Origin: Gemmatimonadota bacterium
GTDB taxonomy: Bacteria > Gemmatimonadota > Gemmatimonadetes > Gemmatimonadales > GWC2-71-9
Length of the DNA stretch: 64,000 nucleotides
Assembly: GCA_029862925.1 (NCBI GenBank)
Contig: JAOTWJ010000004.1
Coordinates: forward strand, 1 to 64,000
Direction: 5' to 3'
Shown: in pieces, positions 45,065 through 53,815 of the stretch
Layout of the letters: every line of letters starts with the position of its first letter
Position numbering within the stretch: position 1 is the first letter of the stretch
Position numbers and translations under genes: made by a program
Notes under the pieces: generated by a model
The model's input: the letters and a program-made list of their open reading frames with translations, nothing else
Told to the model about the DNA's origin: nothing
Databases searched by the model: none

Positions 45065-45601
45065 CTACGTCCCGGCCGGGCGCGCCTGCGCCGACGCGCG
45101 ATACTCGCTCTCCGACAGCGGCTCGTGCCCGACGAACTGGTCGATCGTGACCGAGCCCGTGGGGAGCGGATCGCCCTGCGGCCAGAGATGGAAGATGATC
45201 CCGTCGGTCGTCGCGACAAGGTCGGCCACCTTCTTCGCTTCGACTTCCGGCATGTCCAGAACTTTCACCCGTCCGGTGGCGATCTCCACCAAGTGATCGT
45301 GGAAATCGGCGTTCCAGAGCCGGCGCGACACCTGCGGCCGGGTGAGGGACTTGGCCTCGACGTACTCGATGCCGTGCAGGTGCGCGTTCGGCTCCATGGT
45401 GTCGTACAACAGGCACATGATGATGGGATCCTCGGCGATCGGCTTGCAGAAACGGTGCACCCGTCCGATCTCCCGACCCTGATACATGTGCGGGGCGGTG
45501 ACGTGGATCGAGTAGCCGTCCGCGGGGGTGGGCTTCGACCCCATCTGCTGGGCGACCGCCGGCCCGGCGGCGAGCGGCATGGCCACGAGCGCCGCGGCCA
45601 A
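45065..45601 (-). CDS. Exported DUF1264 (OBAP-like) protein
   Basis: About 178 residues from the TTG at 45601, with a short signal peptide (AALVAMPLAAGPAVAQ). An in-frame CTG at 45619 would give a more normal Arg-containing signal n-region (LRSIPHLAAALVAMPLAAG). The mature part matches DUF1264: HRFCKPIAEDPIIMCLLYD, HLHGIEYVEAKSL and LWNADFHDHLVEIATG. The family is best known from plant oil-body-associated proteins, and bacterial roles are open. It sits 54 bases after another exported protein in the same direction, probably one transcript. Confidence 0.8.
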   Translation of the reverse strand: MAAALVAMPLAAGPAVAQQMGSKPTPADGYSIHVTAPHMYQGREIGRVHRFCKPIAEDPIIMCLLYDTMEPNAHLHGIEYVEAKSLTRPQVSRRLWNADFHDHLVEIATGRVKVLDMPEVEAKKVADLVATTDGIIFHLWPQGDPLPTGSVTIDQFVGHEPLSESEYRASAQARPAGT

Positions 45602-45655
45602 GTGCGGGATCGAGCGCAGGTTCGCACTTTCGTGTTAGACGCCTCGGCGAGCGAC

Positions 45656-46258
45656 CTAGTGGTGCCCGACGATCTTCGGCGGCTTCTCACGCATCGTGTA
45701 GCCGCCGGGCGGGCACGTCACCCGCGGGTTGGTCGGGCTGAACAGCCCTTCCGGATTGTCCCTCCAGAGCCAGACATGCAGGTCGTAGTGCGTCATACTA
45801 GCCGGCATCAGGGGGTGGTGCCCTTCCATCGGTCCCCCGAACGCCTGTCCAAACAGGACGGGGCGCTCTTTGACCCCCGTGGCGAGCGGCACGAACCACT
45901 CGGCCGCGACGAGCTCGAGCTTGTCCCCCTTTGGTGCGTAGATCAGTACCTGGGGCTTCGTGGGATCGAGCGTCGGTCCCACCAGTGCGGGGTTGAGGAA
46001 GTGGACGCCCATGCCACCCTTGGGATACTGCATCTGCCCGTCCGTGCCCGCCTCCGGGAACTCCATGCAACCGACCGTCGAGAAGTAGCCGTCGTGGACC
46101 GCGACGACGGGATCGCGATACTTCTCCAGCGCCGCACGTACCGGAACGAGCTCCGCGGGGAGCGGGCTCTGCGCGGCTGCGGGACTTGCCACGAGGATGG
46201 CGACCGCCAGCGCAGCGAGCGACGTGCCCGCAGCGTGGTTCCTGCGATCTCGACTCAT
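45656..46258 (-). CDS. Exported conserved protein, function unknown
   Basis: A GGAGGGAG site lies just upstream of the ATG at 46258. Signal peptide TSLAALAVAILVASPAAAQ. The mature part of about 170 residues holds VVAVHDGYFSTVGCMEFPE, GMGVHFLNPALVGPTLDP, then a His-rich GGPMEGHHPLMPASMTHYDLHVW that could bind a metal, and a single late Cys. I cannot name a family. Its pairing with the DUF1264 gene downstream and divergence from the GcvT/FAD operon are the main clues. Confidence 0.7.
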   Translation of the reverse strand: MSRDRRNHAAGTSLAALAVAILVASPAAAQSPLPAELVPVRAALEKYRDPVVAVHDGYFSTVGCMEFPEAGTDGQMQYPKGGMGVHFLNPALVGPTLDPTKPQVLIYAPKGDKLELVAAEWFVPLATGVKERPVLFGQAFGGPMEGHHPLMPASMTHYDLHVWLWRDNPEGLFSPTNPRVTCPPGGYTMREKPPKIVGHH

Positions 46259-46457
46259 AGACTCCCTCCATCAGTTTAGTGGACGAGTCCTGCCTGCCGG
46301 CGCAGCCAGACGCGGGACTCGATGAAAGGCGAGTAGATCTATCCCCTAAGTTCCGTTTCGGCAAGACCTCCGCCAAGCCCGTCACCGGATGCACGGAGTC
46401 ACTCCCGACCCCGACTGGCGGGGCGGCGTCCGACTGTGTAGATCGGTTCCTGCCCGC

Positions 46458-47654
46458 ATGACCCTCGTGCTCAAGACCACCCCATTCCACCCGCGCACGG
46501 CGCCACTCGTGCGCGCGCAGACGTGGCGCCGCTGGGCCGGCTACCAGGTCGCCAGCGCGTACGATCCGCACCCCGACCGCGAGTACGCCGCGATCCGCAA
46601 TGCGGCCGCGCTGCTCGACGTCTCGCCGCTGCGCAAATACCGGATTGCGGGACCCGACGCCGTTCGGCTGCTGGATCGTCTCGTGACGCGCGACGTCACA
46701 CGCTGTGCGGTCGGGCAGGTGCTGTACACGCCGTGGTGTGACGCCCGCGGCAAGGTGCTCGACGACGGCACGCTCAGTCGTTTGGACGAGCGCACGTTTC
46801 GACTCACCAGCGCCGAACCCAATCTTCGGTGGCTCACGATGAGCGCCGCCGGTATGGACGTGACCATCGAGGACGTCTCCGAGCACACCGCGGCGCTGGC
46901 ACTCCAGGGACCGCTCGCCCGGGCGATCCTCGCAACGGTCTCGCCCGCCGACCTGGGAGCGCTGCGCTACTTCCGCCTCCTGCACAGCACCGTGCGCGGC
47001 ATTCCCGTCACGATTTCGCGCACGGGCTATACCGGCGACCTGGGCTACGAGCTGTGGGTGGACGCCGACGGGGCGCTCCCGCTCTGGGATGCGCTCGTCG
47101 AGGCCGGCGCACCGTACGGCATCACGCCGGCCGGCATCTGGGCCCTCGACCTCGCGCGGATCGAGGCGGGGCTGGTCATGATCGACGTAGACTATTTCTC
47201 GGCTCATCACGCCCTGATCCCCGACCAGCTGTCCTCGCCGTTCGAGCTGGGCCTCGGCTGGACCGTGAGTCCGGACAAGGGACCCTTCACGGGTCGCCGG
47301 GCGCTGCGCGACGAGCGGGCGCGGGGCCGTATGTGGGCATTCGTCGGTCTCGGGATCGACTGGGACTCCCTCGAGCGCCTCTACCGACAGCGTGGTCTGC
47401 CGCCGCAGCTGCCTCCGATTGCGTGGCGGGGCAGCGCCCCAGTGCTCGTGAACGGACGGCAGGTCGGGTACGCAACGAGCGGTTGCTGGTCGCCGCTGCT
47501 CAAGCGGTACCTCGCCCTCGCGCACGTGACCGCGGCGCACGCCGAGCGCGGCACGGGCGTCGAGTTGGAGCTCACCGTGGAGCACCGCCGGCAGCGAGCC
47601 GACGCGGTCGTCACCCCCCTCCCCTTCCTCGATCTCGAGCGGAAACGCGCATGA
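46458..47654 (+). CDS. GcvT-like folate-dependent aminomethyltransferase
   Basis: The ATG at 46458 opens the conserved part; upstream frame is not coding-like. 398 residues of the glycine-cleavage T-protein fold: AAIRNAAALLDVSPLRKYRI, LQGPLARAIL, SRTGYTGDLGYELWVD (folate and active-site region) and LARIEAGL. It lacks GcvH or GcvP neighbours, so glycine cleavage itself is unlikely. Relatives include sarcosine/dimethylglycine oxidase T domains, DMSP demethylase and YgfZ. The next gene, an FAD oxidoreductase, overlaps by ATGA, pointing to coupled oxidation and C1 transfer to tetrahydrofolate. Confidence 0.85.
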   Translation: MTLVLKTTPFHPRTAPLVRAQTWRRWAGYQVASAYDPHPDREYAAIRNAAALLDVSPLRKYRIAGPDAVRLLDRLVTRDVTRCAVGQVLYTPWCDARGKVLDDGTLSRLDERTFRLTSAEPNLRWLTMSAAGMDVTIEDVSEHTAALALQGPLARAILATVSPADLGALRYFRLLHSTVRGIPVTISRTGYTGDLGYELWVDADGALPLWDALVEAGAPYGITPAGIWALDLARIEAGLVMIDVDYFSAHHALIPDQLSSPFELGLGWTVSPDKGPFTGRRALRDERARGRMWAFVGLGIDWDSLERLYRQRGLPPQLPPIAWRGSAPVLVNGRQVGYATSGCWSPLLKRYLALAHVTAAHAERGTGVELELTVEHRRQRADAVVTPLPFLDLERKRA

Positions 47655-49237
47655 CGGCGCGGCGTTACGACGTGATCGTCGTGGGCGGCGGCCACAATGG
47701 ACTCGTCGCCGCCGCCTATCTCGCCCGCGCGGGTCGCCGCGTGTTGGTGCTCGAGCGGCGTTCGATGGTAGGCGGCGCGGCCGTGACCGAGGAGATCTTC
47801 CCCGGCTTCAAGTTCTCGGTCTTCTCGTACGTGGTGAGCCTGCTGCGACCGGAAATCATTCGCGAGCTCGATCTCCCACGCCATGGACTCCAGATCCTGC
47901 CGCTGGAAAGCACGGTCACGCCGCTCGACAACGGGGACTACCTCGCGTCATGGGCCGATCCGGACGAAACGCGCCGCGAGTTGTGTCGCCATTCGCCGCG
48001 CGACGCCGAGGCGATGGCGGTGTTCGGCCGGCTGATGCAGCACATGGCGATGGCGGTGAAGCCGATCCTCGGCATGGTGCCGCCCGATCCCGGCTCGCTG
48101 GCCCCGTCCGACCTGGCCGGATTGCTGCGCTTCGGCCGCCACATGCGGGGGCTCGGCCCGGACCGATTCCACGCGCTGTTCAAGCTCATGACGATGAGCA
48201 GCGCCGATTACCTGGACGAGTGGTTCGAGTGCGGACCGCTCAAGGCGACCAAGTCGGCCAGCGGCATCATCGGGACCTTCCTGGGACCGCGGTCGCCTGG
48301 AACCGCGTACGTCCTGCTGCACCACTATATGGGCGAGATCGACGGCGCGTTTCGCGCCTGGGGATTCCAGAAGGGCGGTACCGGCGCCATCAGCGACGCG
48401 ATTGCGGGCGCGGCCCGGGCCCTCGGCGCGGAGATCCGGACCGACGCCGCGGTGGAGCGGGTGCTGGTGCGCAGCGGACGCGTCACCGGCGTCGCCCTCG
48501 TGTCCGGGGAGGAAGTCGCGGCCCCCGTGGTCATTTCCGGACTCGATCCCCGCCTCACGTTCACGCAGCTGGTGGACCCCGACGAGCTGCCCGCCGACCT
48601 GGTGGAGGGCGTGCGCCGTTTCAAGTTCCGCGGCTCGTCGGCCAAGGTGAACCTCGCGCTCGCGGGACTGCCGGAGTTCACGTGTCTCCCCGGCCCGGGA
48701 CCACATCTGCGGGGCGCGTTTTCGATCAGCCCGAGCGTCGAATACCTGGAACGGGCGTACGACGACGCCAAGTACGGTGACTTCTCCCGCCAGCCGTACA
48801 TGGACATCGTCATCCCCTCGATGATCGACCCGGGCATGGCACCGCCCGGCAGGCACGTCATGAGCATCTTCGTGCAGTACGCCCCGTACGCGCGGACCGG
48901 CGGATGGACGGACGCGGCCCGCGACGCCTTAGGTGACGCCGCGGTGCAGACCCTCGCCCGCTATGCGCCCAACCTCCCGTCCCTCGTCCTCCACCGACAA
49001 GTACTCACCCCGCTCGACATCGAGCGGATCACGGGACTCTCGGAAGGGAACATCTTCCAGGGGGAGTTGGCGCTGCATCAGCTCTTCTTCCTGCGGCCGG
49101 TGCCGGCCTGGGCCAAGTACCGCACCCCCATCGAGGGCTACTGGCAGTGTGGCGCGGGCACGCATCCCGGCGGCGGCATCATGGGCGCCTCGGGCCGGCT
49201 AGCGGCCTACGAGCTCCTGGGCAGCTCGGCCCGATGA
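47651..49237 (+). CDS. FAD-dependent oxidoreductase, phytoene-desaturase/PYROXD2-like (first copy)
   Basis: The ATG overlaps the GcvT-like stop and its own stop overlaps the second FAD gene, both as ATGA. 528 residues. The dinucleotide-binding motif VVGGGHNGLVAAAYLARAG is followed by RRSMVGGAAVTEE. The C-terminal FAD signature is YWQCGAGTHPGGGIMGASG. It is soluble and has no carotenoid-pathway neighbours. PYROXD2-type enzymes have poorly known substrates. In this operon an amine or N-methyl compound is the natural guess. Confidence 0.87.
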   Translation: MTARRYDVIVVGGGHNGLVAAAYLARAGRRVLVLERRSMVGGAAVTEEIFPGFKFSVFSYVVSLLRPEIIRELDLPRHGLQILPLESTVTPLDNGDYLASWADPDETRRELCRHSPRDAEAMAVFGRLMQHMAMAVKPILGMVPPDPGSLAPSDLAGLLRFGRHMRGLGPDRFHALFKLMTMSSADYLDEWFECGPLKATKSASGIIGTFLGPRSPGTAYVLLHHYMGEIDGAFRAWGFQKGGTGAISDAIAGAARALGAEIRTDAAVERVLVRSGRVTGVALVSGEEVAAPVVISGLDPRLTFTQLVDPDELPADLVEGVRRFKFRGSSAKVNLALAGLPEFTCLPGPGPHLRGAFSISPSVEYLERAYDDAKYGDFSRQPYMDIVIPSMIDPGMAPPGRHVMSIFVQYAPYARTGGWTDAARDALGDAAVQTLARYAPNLPSLVLHRQVLTPLDIERITGLSEGNIFQGELALHQLFFLRPVPAWAKYRTPIEGYWQCGAGTHPGGGIMGASGRLAAYELLGSSAR

Positions 49238-50817
49238 ACGACCGACACGATGTGATCGTCATCGGCGCCGGGGCCAACGGTCTCGCGGCGGCCGCGACGC
49301 TCGGACGGGCGGGCCTCGCGGTCATCGTGTTGGAGCAAAGCGGGGCGGTTGGTGGCCTGCAGCGCACTGTCGAGTTCGCCCCAGGGTTCCACGCCACCCC
49401 TACGGCGGCAGACGACGGCTGGCTCCCGCCGGCCATGGCACGTGACCTCGGTCTCGGCGTTCCCGTCCGGACCATCCCCGACATCCCGCTCACGGTTGCC
49501 TTGGCACCAGGCGACGTTCTTCCCCTCGCGCGCGAATCCCGCGCGGCCGCCGAGGCGATCCGCCGCCATTCGGCACGGGATGCGGCGACCTGGCCGGCAT
49601 TCACGGCGCAGCTGCACAAGCTCGCGGGATTTCTCGCGGTCCTCTACCAGCGGCCCGCCCCCGACATCGCGACCACGGGCCTGCGCGACCTGGCGAGCCT
49701 GCTCCGCGTTGCCCTAGGACTCCGCGCCCTTGGCCGCGCCGACATGGCCGAGTTCCTCCGCATCGTTCCCATGTCGGTCCGGGAGCTGCTCGACGACCGG
49801 TTCGAGTGCGAGGCGCTCAAGGCAGCGGTGGCGGCGGGAGCTGTGCGTGACCTCCGGCAGGGACCGCGGTCCGGCGGCACGGGCTTCGTGCTCCTGCACT
49901 ACCTCGTCGGCGCCGCTCCCGGGTCCGTGCGGGATCGGGGCTATTGCCGCGACGGACCGGAGACGTGTGTCGCCGCACTCGACGCGCTCGCCCGCCGGAA
50001 TGGCGTGACGATTCGCACGGACACCGCCGTCAGCCGCATCCTCGTGCGCGACGATGCCGTGACGGGAGTCGCCCTCGCGAGCGGCGCGGAGGTCTCCGCT
50101 CCGCGTGTGCTCTCCACGGCCGACCCCGCGGCGACGTTCCTGGGCTTGGTCGATCCCGTGTGGCTCGACCCGGAGCTGCTCCACGCCGTGCGCAACATCA
50201 AGTTCCGCGGCGCAGCGGCGGTGGTGCTGTACGCACTCGACTCGCTGCCCCAGCGTGGCGGCCTTCCGGCCGCGAGCCTGGCCGGGGTCGTGACCCTGAC
50301 GCCGCAGCTCGATGCGCTCGAGCGGGCCGCCGACGCGGCCAAGTACGGCAACGTCTCGGAGCACCCGCACGTCGAAATCTCCGCACCGTCGATCCGCTGG
50401 CCGGCTGTCGCGCCGCCGGGGAAACACGTCGTCGTCGCGCGTGTGCAGTACGCGCCACACTGTCTCAAGGACGGGAATGGCTGGGACGGCGCGCGGCGCG
50501 AGGCGCTGGCCGACCGCGTGAGCCATTTGATCGACACGGCCGTCCCCGGCTTTCTCGACCGGGTCCTGCACCGGGCCATGTTCACCCCCGCGGACTTCGA
50601 GGCGCGCTACGGCGTCACCGAGGGGGCGCTGACGCACGGGGAGCTGACGCTGGATCAGGTGCTGTTCATGCGGCCGATTCCCGGTCTGGCCCACTACGCG
50701 ACGCCCCTCACGGGCCTCTACCTCGGCGGGGCCGGTACGCATCCCGGCCCCGGGGTGATGGGCGGCGGCGGCTGGCTGGCGGCGCGACGGCTGTTGCAGG
50801 ATGGGACGGGGCCGTAG
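49234..50817 (+). CDS. FAD-dependent oxidoreductase, phytoene-desaturase/PYROXD2-like (second copy)
   Basis: 527 residues, start coupled to the first copy by ATGA. It has the same architecture: VIGAGANGLAAAATLGRAG, EQSGAVGGLQRTVE and LYLGGAGTHPGPGVMGGGG at the end. Sequence between the motifs differs clearly from the first copy, so this is an old duplication, perhaps a heteromer or two substrate specificities. The following GcvT-like gene has possible starts inside or just after its end. Confidence 0.87.
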   Translation: MNDRHDVIVIGAGANGLAAAATLGRAGLAVIVLEQSGAVGGLQRTVEFAPGFHATPTAADDGWLPPAMARDLGLGVPVRTIPDIPLTVALAPGDVLPLARESRAAAEAIRRHSARDAATWPAFTAQLHKLAGFLAVLYQRPAPDIATTGLRDLASLLRVALGLRALGRADMAEFLRIVPMSVRELLDDRFECEALKAAVAAGAVRDLRQGPRSGGTGFVLLHYLVGAAPGSVRDRGYCRDGPETCVAALDALARRNGVTIRTDTAVSRILVRDDAVTGVALASGAEVSAPRVLSTADPAATFLGLVDPVWLDPELLHAVRNIKFRGAAAVVLYALDSLPQRGGLPAASLAGVVTLTPQLDALERAADAAKYGNVSEHPHVEISAPSIRWPAVAPPGKHVVVARVQYAPHCLKDGNGWDGARREALADRVSHLIDTAVPGFLDRVLHRAMFTPADFEARYGVTEGALTHGELTLDQVLFMRPIPGLAHYATPLTGLYLGGAGTHPGPGVMGGGGWLAARRLLQDGTGP

Positions 50818-50899
50818 GCGCGAATTGAGCAACGAGTGCGTGCCCGTCCGCGCGCGGCACGAGGCGATCCGAACCACGACGGAGATCATCAGACCGGAG

Positions 50900-52057
50900 A
50901 TGCCCCTTCGCATGCCTTTCGACATGACGCTCGTCCAACGCGGCGCTCGCCTGCGCCGCAGTCCCTTCTTCGCCGCGACGCAGCGGTACGGCGCCAAGGG
51001 ATACACGGTCTACAACCACATGCTCTTCCCGATCAACTTCGCGGACTTCGAGGAGGAGTACTGGCACCTGGTGCGGCACGTGACCCTGTGGGATGTATGC
51101 GTCGAGCGCCAAGTCGAGATCACCGGTCCGGACGCCTTCGCGTTCACCGACCTGCTCACGCCACGCGATTTGTCCAAATGCGCCGTCGGTCAGGGCAAGT
51201 ACGTCGTTATCACCGCCGAGGACGGTGGGGTGATCAACGACCCGGTGCTGCTGCGGCTGGGCAAGAACCACTTCTGGCTCGCGCTCGCCGACAGCGACGT
51301 CCTGCTCTGGGCGCGCGGTGTGGCTCTGCGGTCGGGACTCGACGTCTCGATCACCGAGCCCGACGTCTCGCCGCTCCAGCTGCAGGGACCCAAGGCCAAA
51401 GACGTCGTCCACGCCCTGTTCGGCGATCCGGTGCTGGCTCTGCGGTACTACTACTTCCTCGAGACCACACTCGACGGCATCCCGGTGGTGGTCACGCGCA
51501 CGGGATGGTCGGGGGAGGTCGGCTACGAGATCTACCTGCGCGACGGCAGCCGCGGCGACGACCTCTGGGAGCGGATCATGGCGGCCGGCAAGCCGCACGA
51601 GATCCGGCCCACGGGGCCGTCAGACATCCGCCGCGTCGAAGCGGGAATCCTCAACTGGGGCGCCGACATGACGCTCGACGACAACGTATACGAAGTGGGG
51701 CTCGACTGGCTGGTGGACGACGCCAAGCCGCGCGACTACATCGGGCGCGACGCGCTGCGCCGGATCAAGGCCACGGGGGTGGCCCGACAACTCGTAGGGG
51801 TGGAGATCGCCGGTGACCGGCTCCCGTTCAACACGGGCACGTGGCCGGTCATCACCGCCGCCACCACCGTTGGCCGCGTGACGTCGGCCCTCTGGTCACC
51901 GCGGCTCAAGAAGAACATCGGCTACGCCATGGTCCCCGTAACGCAGGCCACACTGGGAACGCGGCTCACGGTGCAGGTTCCCGACGCGGGCGAGCGGGGC
52001 GCGACCGTCGTCGCCAAGCCGTTCCTCGATCCCAAGAAGGAGATCCCGAAGGGCTAG
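50900..52057 (+). CDS. GcvT-like folate-dependent aminomethyltransferase (second copy)
   Basis: ATG at 50900 is used; ATG at 50912 and a longer start at 50801 (overlapping the FAD gene) are possible. About 385 residues. T-protein features: VRHVTLWDVCVERQVEI, LLTPRDLSKCAVGQGKYV, LQLQGPKAKDVV, TRTGWSGEVGYEIYL and RRVEAGILNWGADM. The last pair resembles DMSP-demethylase/GcvT family members that keep the folate contacts. It closes a four-gene unit in which both enzyme types occur twice. A C-terminal SPRLKKNIGYAMV segment is typical of the family. Confidence 0.87.
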   Translation: MPLRMPFDMTLVQRGARLRRSPFFAATQRYGAKGYTVYNHMLFPINFADFEEEYWHLVRHVTLWDVCVERQVEITGPDAFAFTDLLTPRDLSKCAVGQGKYVVITAEDGGVINDPVLLRLGKNHFWLALADSDVLLWARGVALRSGLDVSITEPDVSPLQLQGPKAKDVVHALFGDPVLALRYYYFLETTLDGIPVVVTRTGWSGEVGYEIYLRDGSRGDDLWERIMAAGKPHEIRPTGPSDIRRVEAGILNWGADMTLDDNVYEVGLDWLVDDAKPRDYIGRDALRRIKATGVARQLVGVEIAGDRLPFNTGTWPVITAATTVGRVTSALWSPRLKKNIGYAMVPVTQATLGTRLTVQVPDAGERGATVVAKPFLDPKKEIPKG

Positions 52058-52069
52058 ACCCGCCGCCGG

Positions 52070-53026
52070 CTAGCGTCGTTGATCCACGCTCCGCAGAAAC
52101 GCCCGCACCACGCGGAGGTTTTCCGCCGGGTTGTCCTGCATGGTGAGGTGCGCAGCGCCGGGGATGATCGCGACCTCGGCGCCGGGGATGAGCGACGCAT
52201 AGTAGCGCACCGTCGCGGGCAGCGCCTCGTCGTACTCGCCCGTCGTGAGCAGCGTCGGGGCGCGAAGCCGGCCCAGCGAGCTCGTCACATCATAGTCCTT
52301 CAACGTGCCCACGCCGGTGAACTCGCTCGGGCCCCACATGTACTCGTAGACCGCCGGGCCGAACTCGGCGAAGGTGCTGTCGATGTCGGGCGACCACGGG
52401 TCGAGCCGCGACAGGTACAGCCGGTAGAACGCCACCACGGCACCCTGGTATTCCGGCGAATCGAACGTCCCGGCGGCTTCATGCCGGGCAATCGCCCGCT
52501 GCAGCGTGTCCGGAAGGGTGCCGAGCAAACTGTCCGCGTCCGCGAGCCAGCGCGGGATGCTGAGGGCGGGGCTCGCGAGAATCAGGCTCGTGACCTGTTC
52601 CGGGTGGGCGAGCGCGTACTCCACGCCCAGAATCGTGCCCCACGAGTGGCCGAGCACGTGGAATCGCTCCAGCCCCAACGCGCGACGCAGGCTGTCCAGC
52701 TCCGCCACGTAGCTGGCGATGGTCATGCGCGTGGTATCGGTGATCCGGTCCGACCGGCCCGCGCCGAGCTGGTCGTAGATGATCACCGGCCGCTCGTCTC
52801 TCAACGCCACCAGCGGGTTGAGATAGTAACTCGGAGCACCGGGACCGCCGTGCAGCAGCACCACGGGCGTGGCGGAGCCCGTCCCCGTCACGCGGTACCA
52901 GATCTGGCCACCGGGTACGGGCAGGGAGCCTTCGCCCGGCGTAAGCCGCGACTGCCGGTCGGCGCAGGCGGTTACGAGTGCGAGCGACCACAGCGTGGCG
53001 ATGGCGGTACGGCGGCGGATAGTCAT
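52070..53026 (-). CDS. Proline-iminopeptidase-like alpha/beta hydrolase lipoprotein
   Basis: The signal ends in LWSLALVTAC, a lipoprotein cysteine. The hydrolase core carries VVLLHGGPGAPSYYL, the HGGPG motif of the S33 iminopeptidase group, then DQLGAGRSD, the nucleophile in LGHSWGTILG, and the His in GAAHLTMQDNP. 318 residues is typical. The likely reaction is release of N-terminal proline or a related amide/ester hydrolysis at the cell envelope. It converges on the GcvT-like gene, 12 bases between stops. Confidence 0.88.
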   Translation of the reverse strand: MTIRRRTAIATLWSLALVTACADRQSRLTPGEGSLPVPGGQIWYRVTGTGSATPVVLLHGGPGAPSYYLNPLVALRDERPVIIYDQLGAGRSDRITDTTRMTIASYVAELDSLRRALGLERFHVLGHSWGTILGVEYALAHPEQVTSLILASPALSIPRWLADADSLLGTLPDTLQRAIARHEAAGTFDSPEYQGAVVAFYRLYLSRLDPWSPDIDSTFAEFGPAVYEYMWGPSEFTGVGTLKDYDVTSSLGRLRAPTLLTTGEYDEALPATVRYYASLIPGAEVAIIPGAAHLTMQDNPAENLRVVRAFLRSVDQRR

Positions 53027-53170
53027 GGAGAACTCGGCACCGGGTCAGCGAGGCTGGAAGATGCGCGCGGGACTCGGGGTCCGCCACAGCCCCCTCATCC
53101 CGCCGGTGCTCTTGCCGCGAGTGGCACACCGCCACTTGTATTCCCCTGACTGGGCTGGGACGGCCGACCG

Positions 53171-53512
53171 ATGAGCACGAAGGGAAGACGCGGGCGACGA
53201 CACTATCACGTGTACGTCGTCGAGCTGGATCCCGCGATCCTCGACCGCCGGAAGTTTCGCGAGGTCAATCCGGCCTACGTCGCCGGCAAGGACTGCCTCT
53301 ACATCGGCATGACCGGCCTCACGCCGGAGCGGCGCTTCCACAACCACAAGCAGGGATACAAGGCCAACCCGTTCGTGCGTGACTACGGGTGGAGCCTGCG
53401 GCCGGATCTCTATCCAGACGGCAGCCCGTTCACGTATCGCGAGGCGCTGGCACTGGAGGAGGAGGTCGCCCGGGAGCTACGCAAGCTGGGGTATGGAGTC
53501 TGGCAGCACTGA
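53171..53512 (+). CDS. Small GIY-YIG-like protein
   Basis: 113 residues from the ATG at 53171. The middle holds DCLYIGMTGLTPERRFHNHK, like the YIG strand, turn and Arg-helix of GIY-YIG nucleases. The later FTYREALALEEEVARELRK segment carries a Glu that could be the metal ligand. A first GIY-type strand may be YHVYVVELD. Stand-alone members of this size have no assigned role. An incomplete active site or a non-nuclease role is possible. Confidence 0.65.
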   Translation: MSTKGRRGRRHYHVYVVELDPAILDRRKFREVNPAYVAGKDCLYIGMTGLTPERRFHNHKQGYKANPFVRDYGWSLRPDLYPDGSPFTYREALALEEEVARELRKLGYGVWQH

Positions 53513-53554
53513 GGGCCGGAAACGGCGGACGGGGGGAACCGCAGGTGAGGCGCC

Positions 53555-53815
53555 TCAGCGATCGCCGGACCCTCGATACTCGGCGTCGAACGTTATCTGC
53601 CACGTGGTCCCGCCATCGGTGGAGGTCTCGATCACCTGGCGCAGTCCACCGCCGGGCAGCCGGGTCAGCGTCGTGCGATCCAGACAGCTCGGTCCGTCGG
53701 TCCGCGGGGTCTCCCCCTGGAAGCGCAATCCGCCGTCAGTCGCCCGCTCCGGCATCGGCCCTCCCGACTCGTCCCGCGGCGACGCCGTGGCGTGCTCCGG
53801 CGTACGATCTCCGAT
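53555..53815 (-). pseudogene. C-terminal remnant of a DUF1579-like protein
   Basis: The frame between stops at 53813 and 53555 encodes about 86 residues. Only the last 50 look like protein: LRFQGETPRTDGPSCLDRTT, LPGGGLRQVIETSTDGGTTW, then QITFDAEY. This is the closing beta-hairpin pattern of small DUF1579/THAP4-like domains. The upstream two thirds of such a domain is missing, and no ribosome site is evident, so I call it a decaying fragment. It lies directly downstream of the TPR gene. Confidence 0.45.

Noticed and set aside
46259-46457. Possible glycine-type riboswitch upstream of the GcvT-like gene
   Set aside because: The 200-base gap has short hairpins (for example CTCG...CGAG near 46318) but not the conserved glycine-aptamer core, so no riboswitch is claimed.
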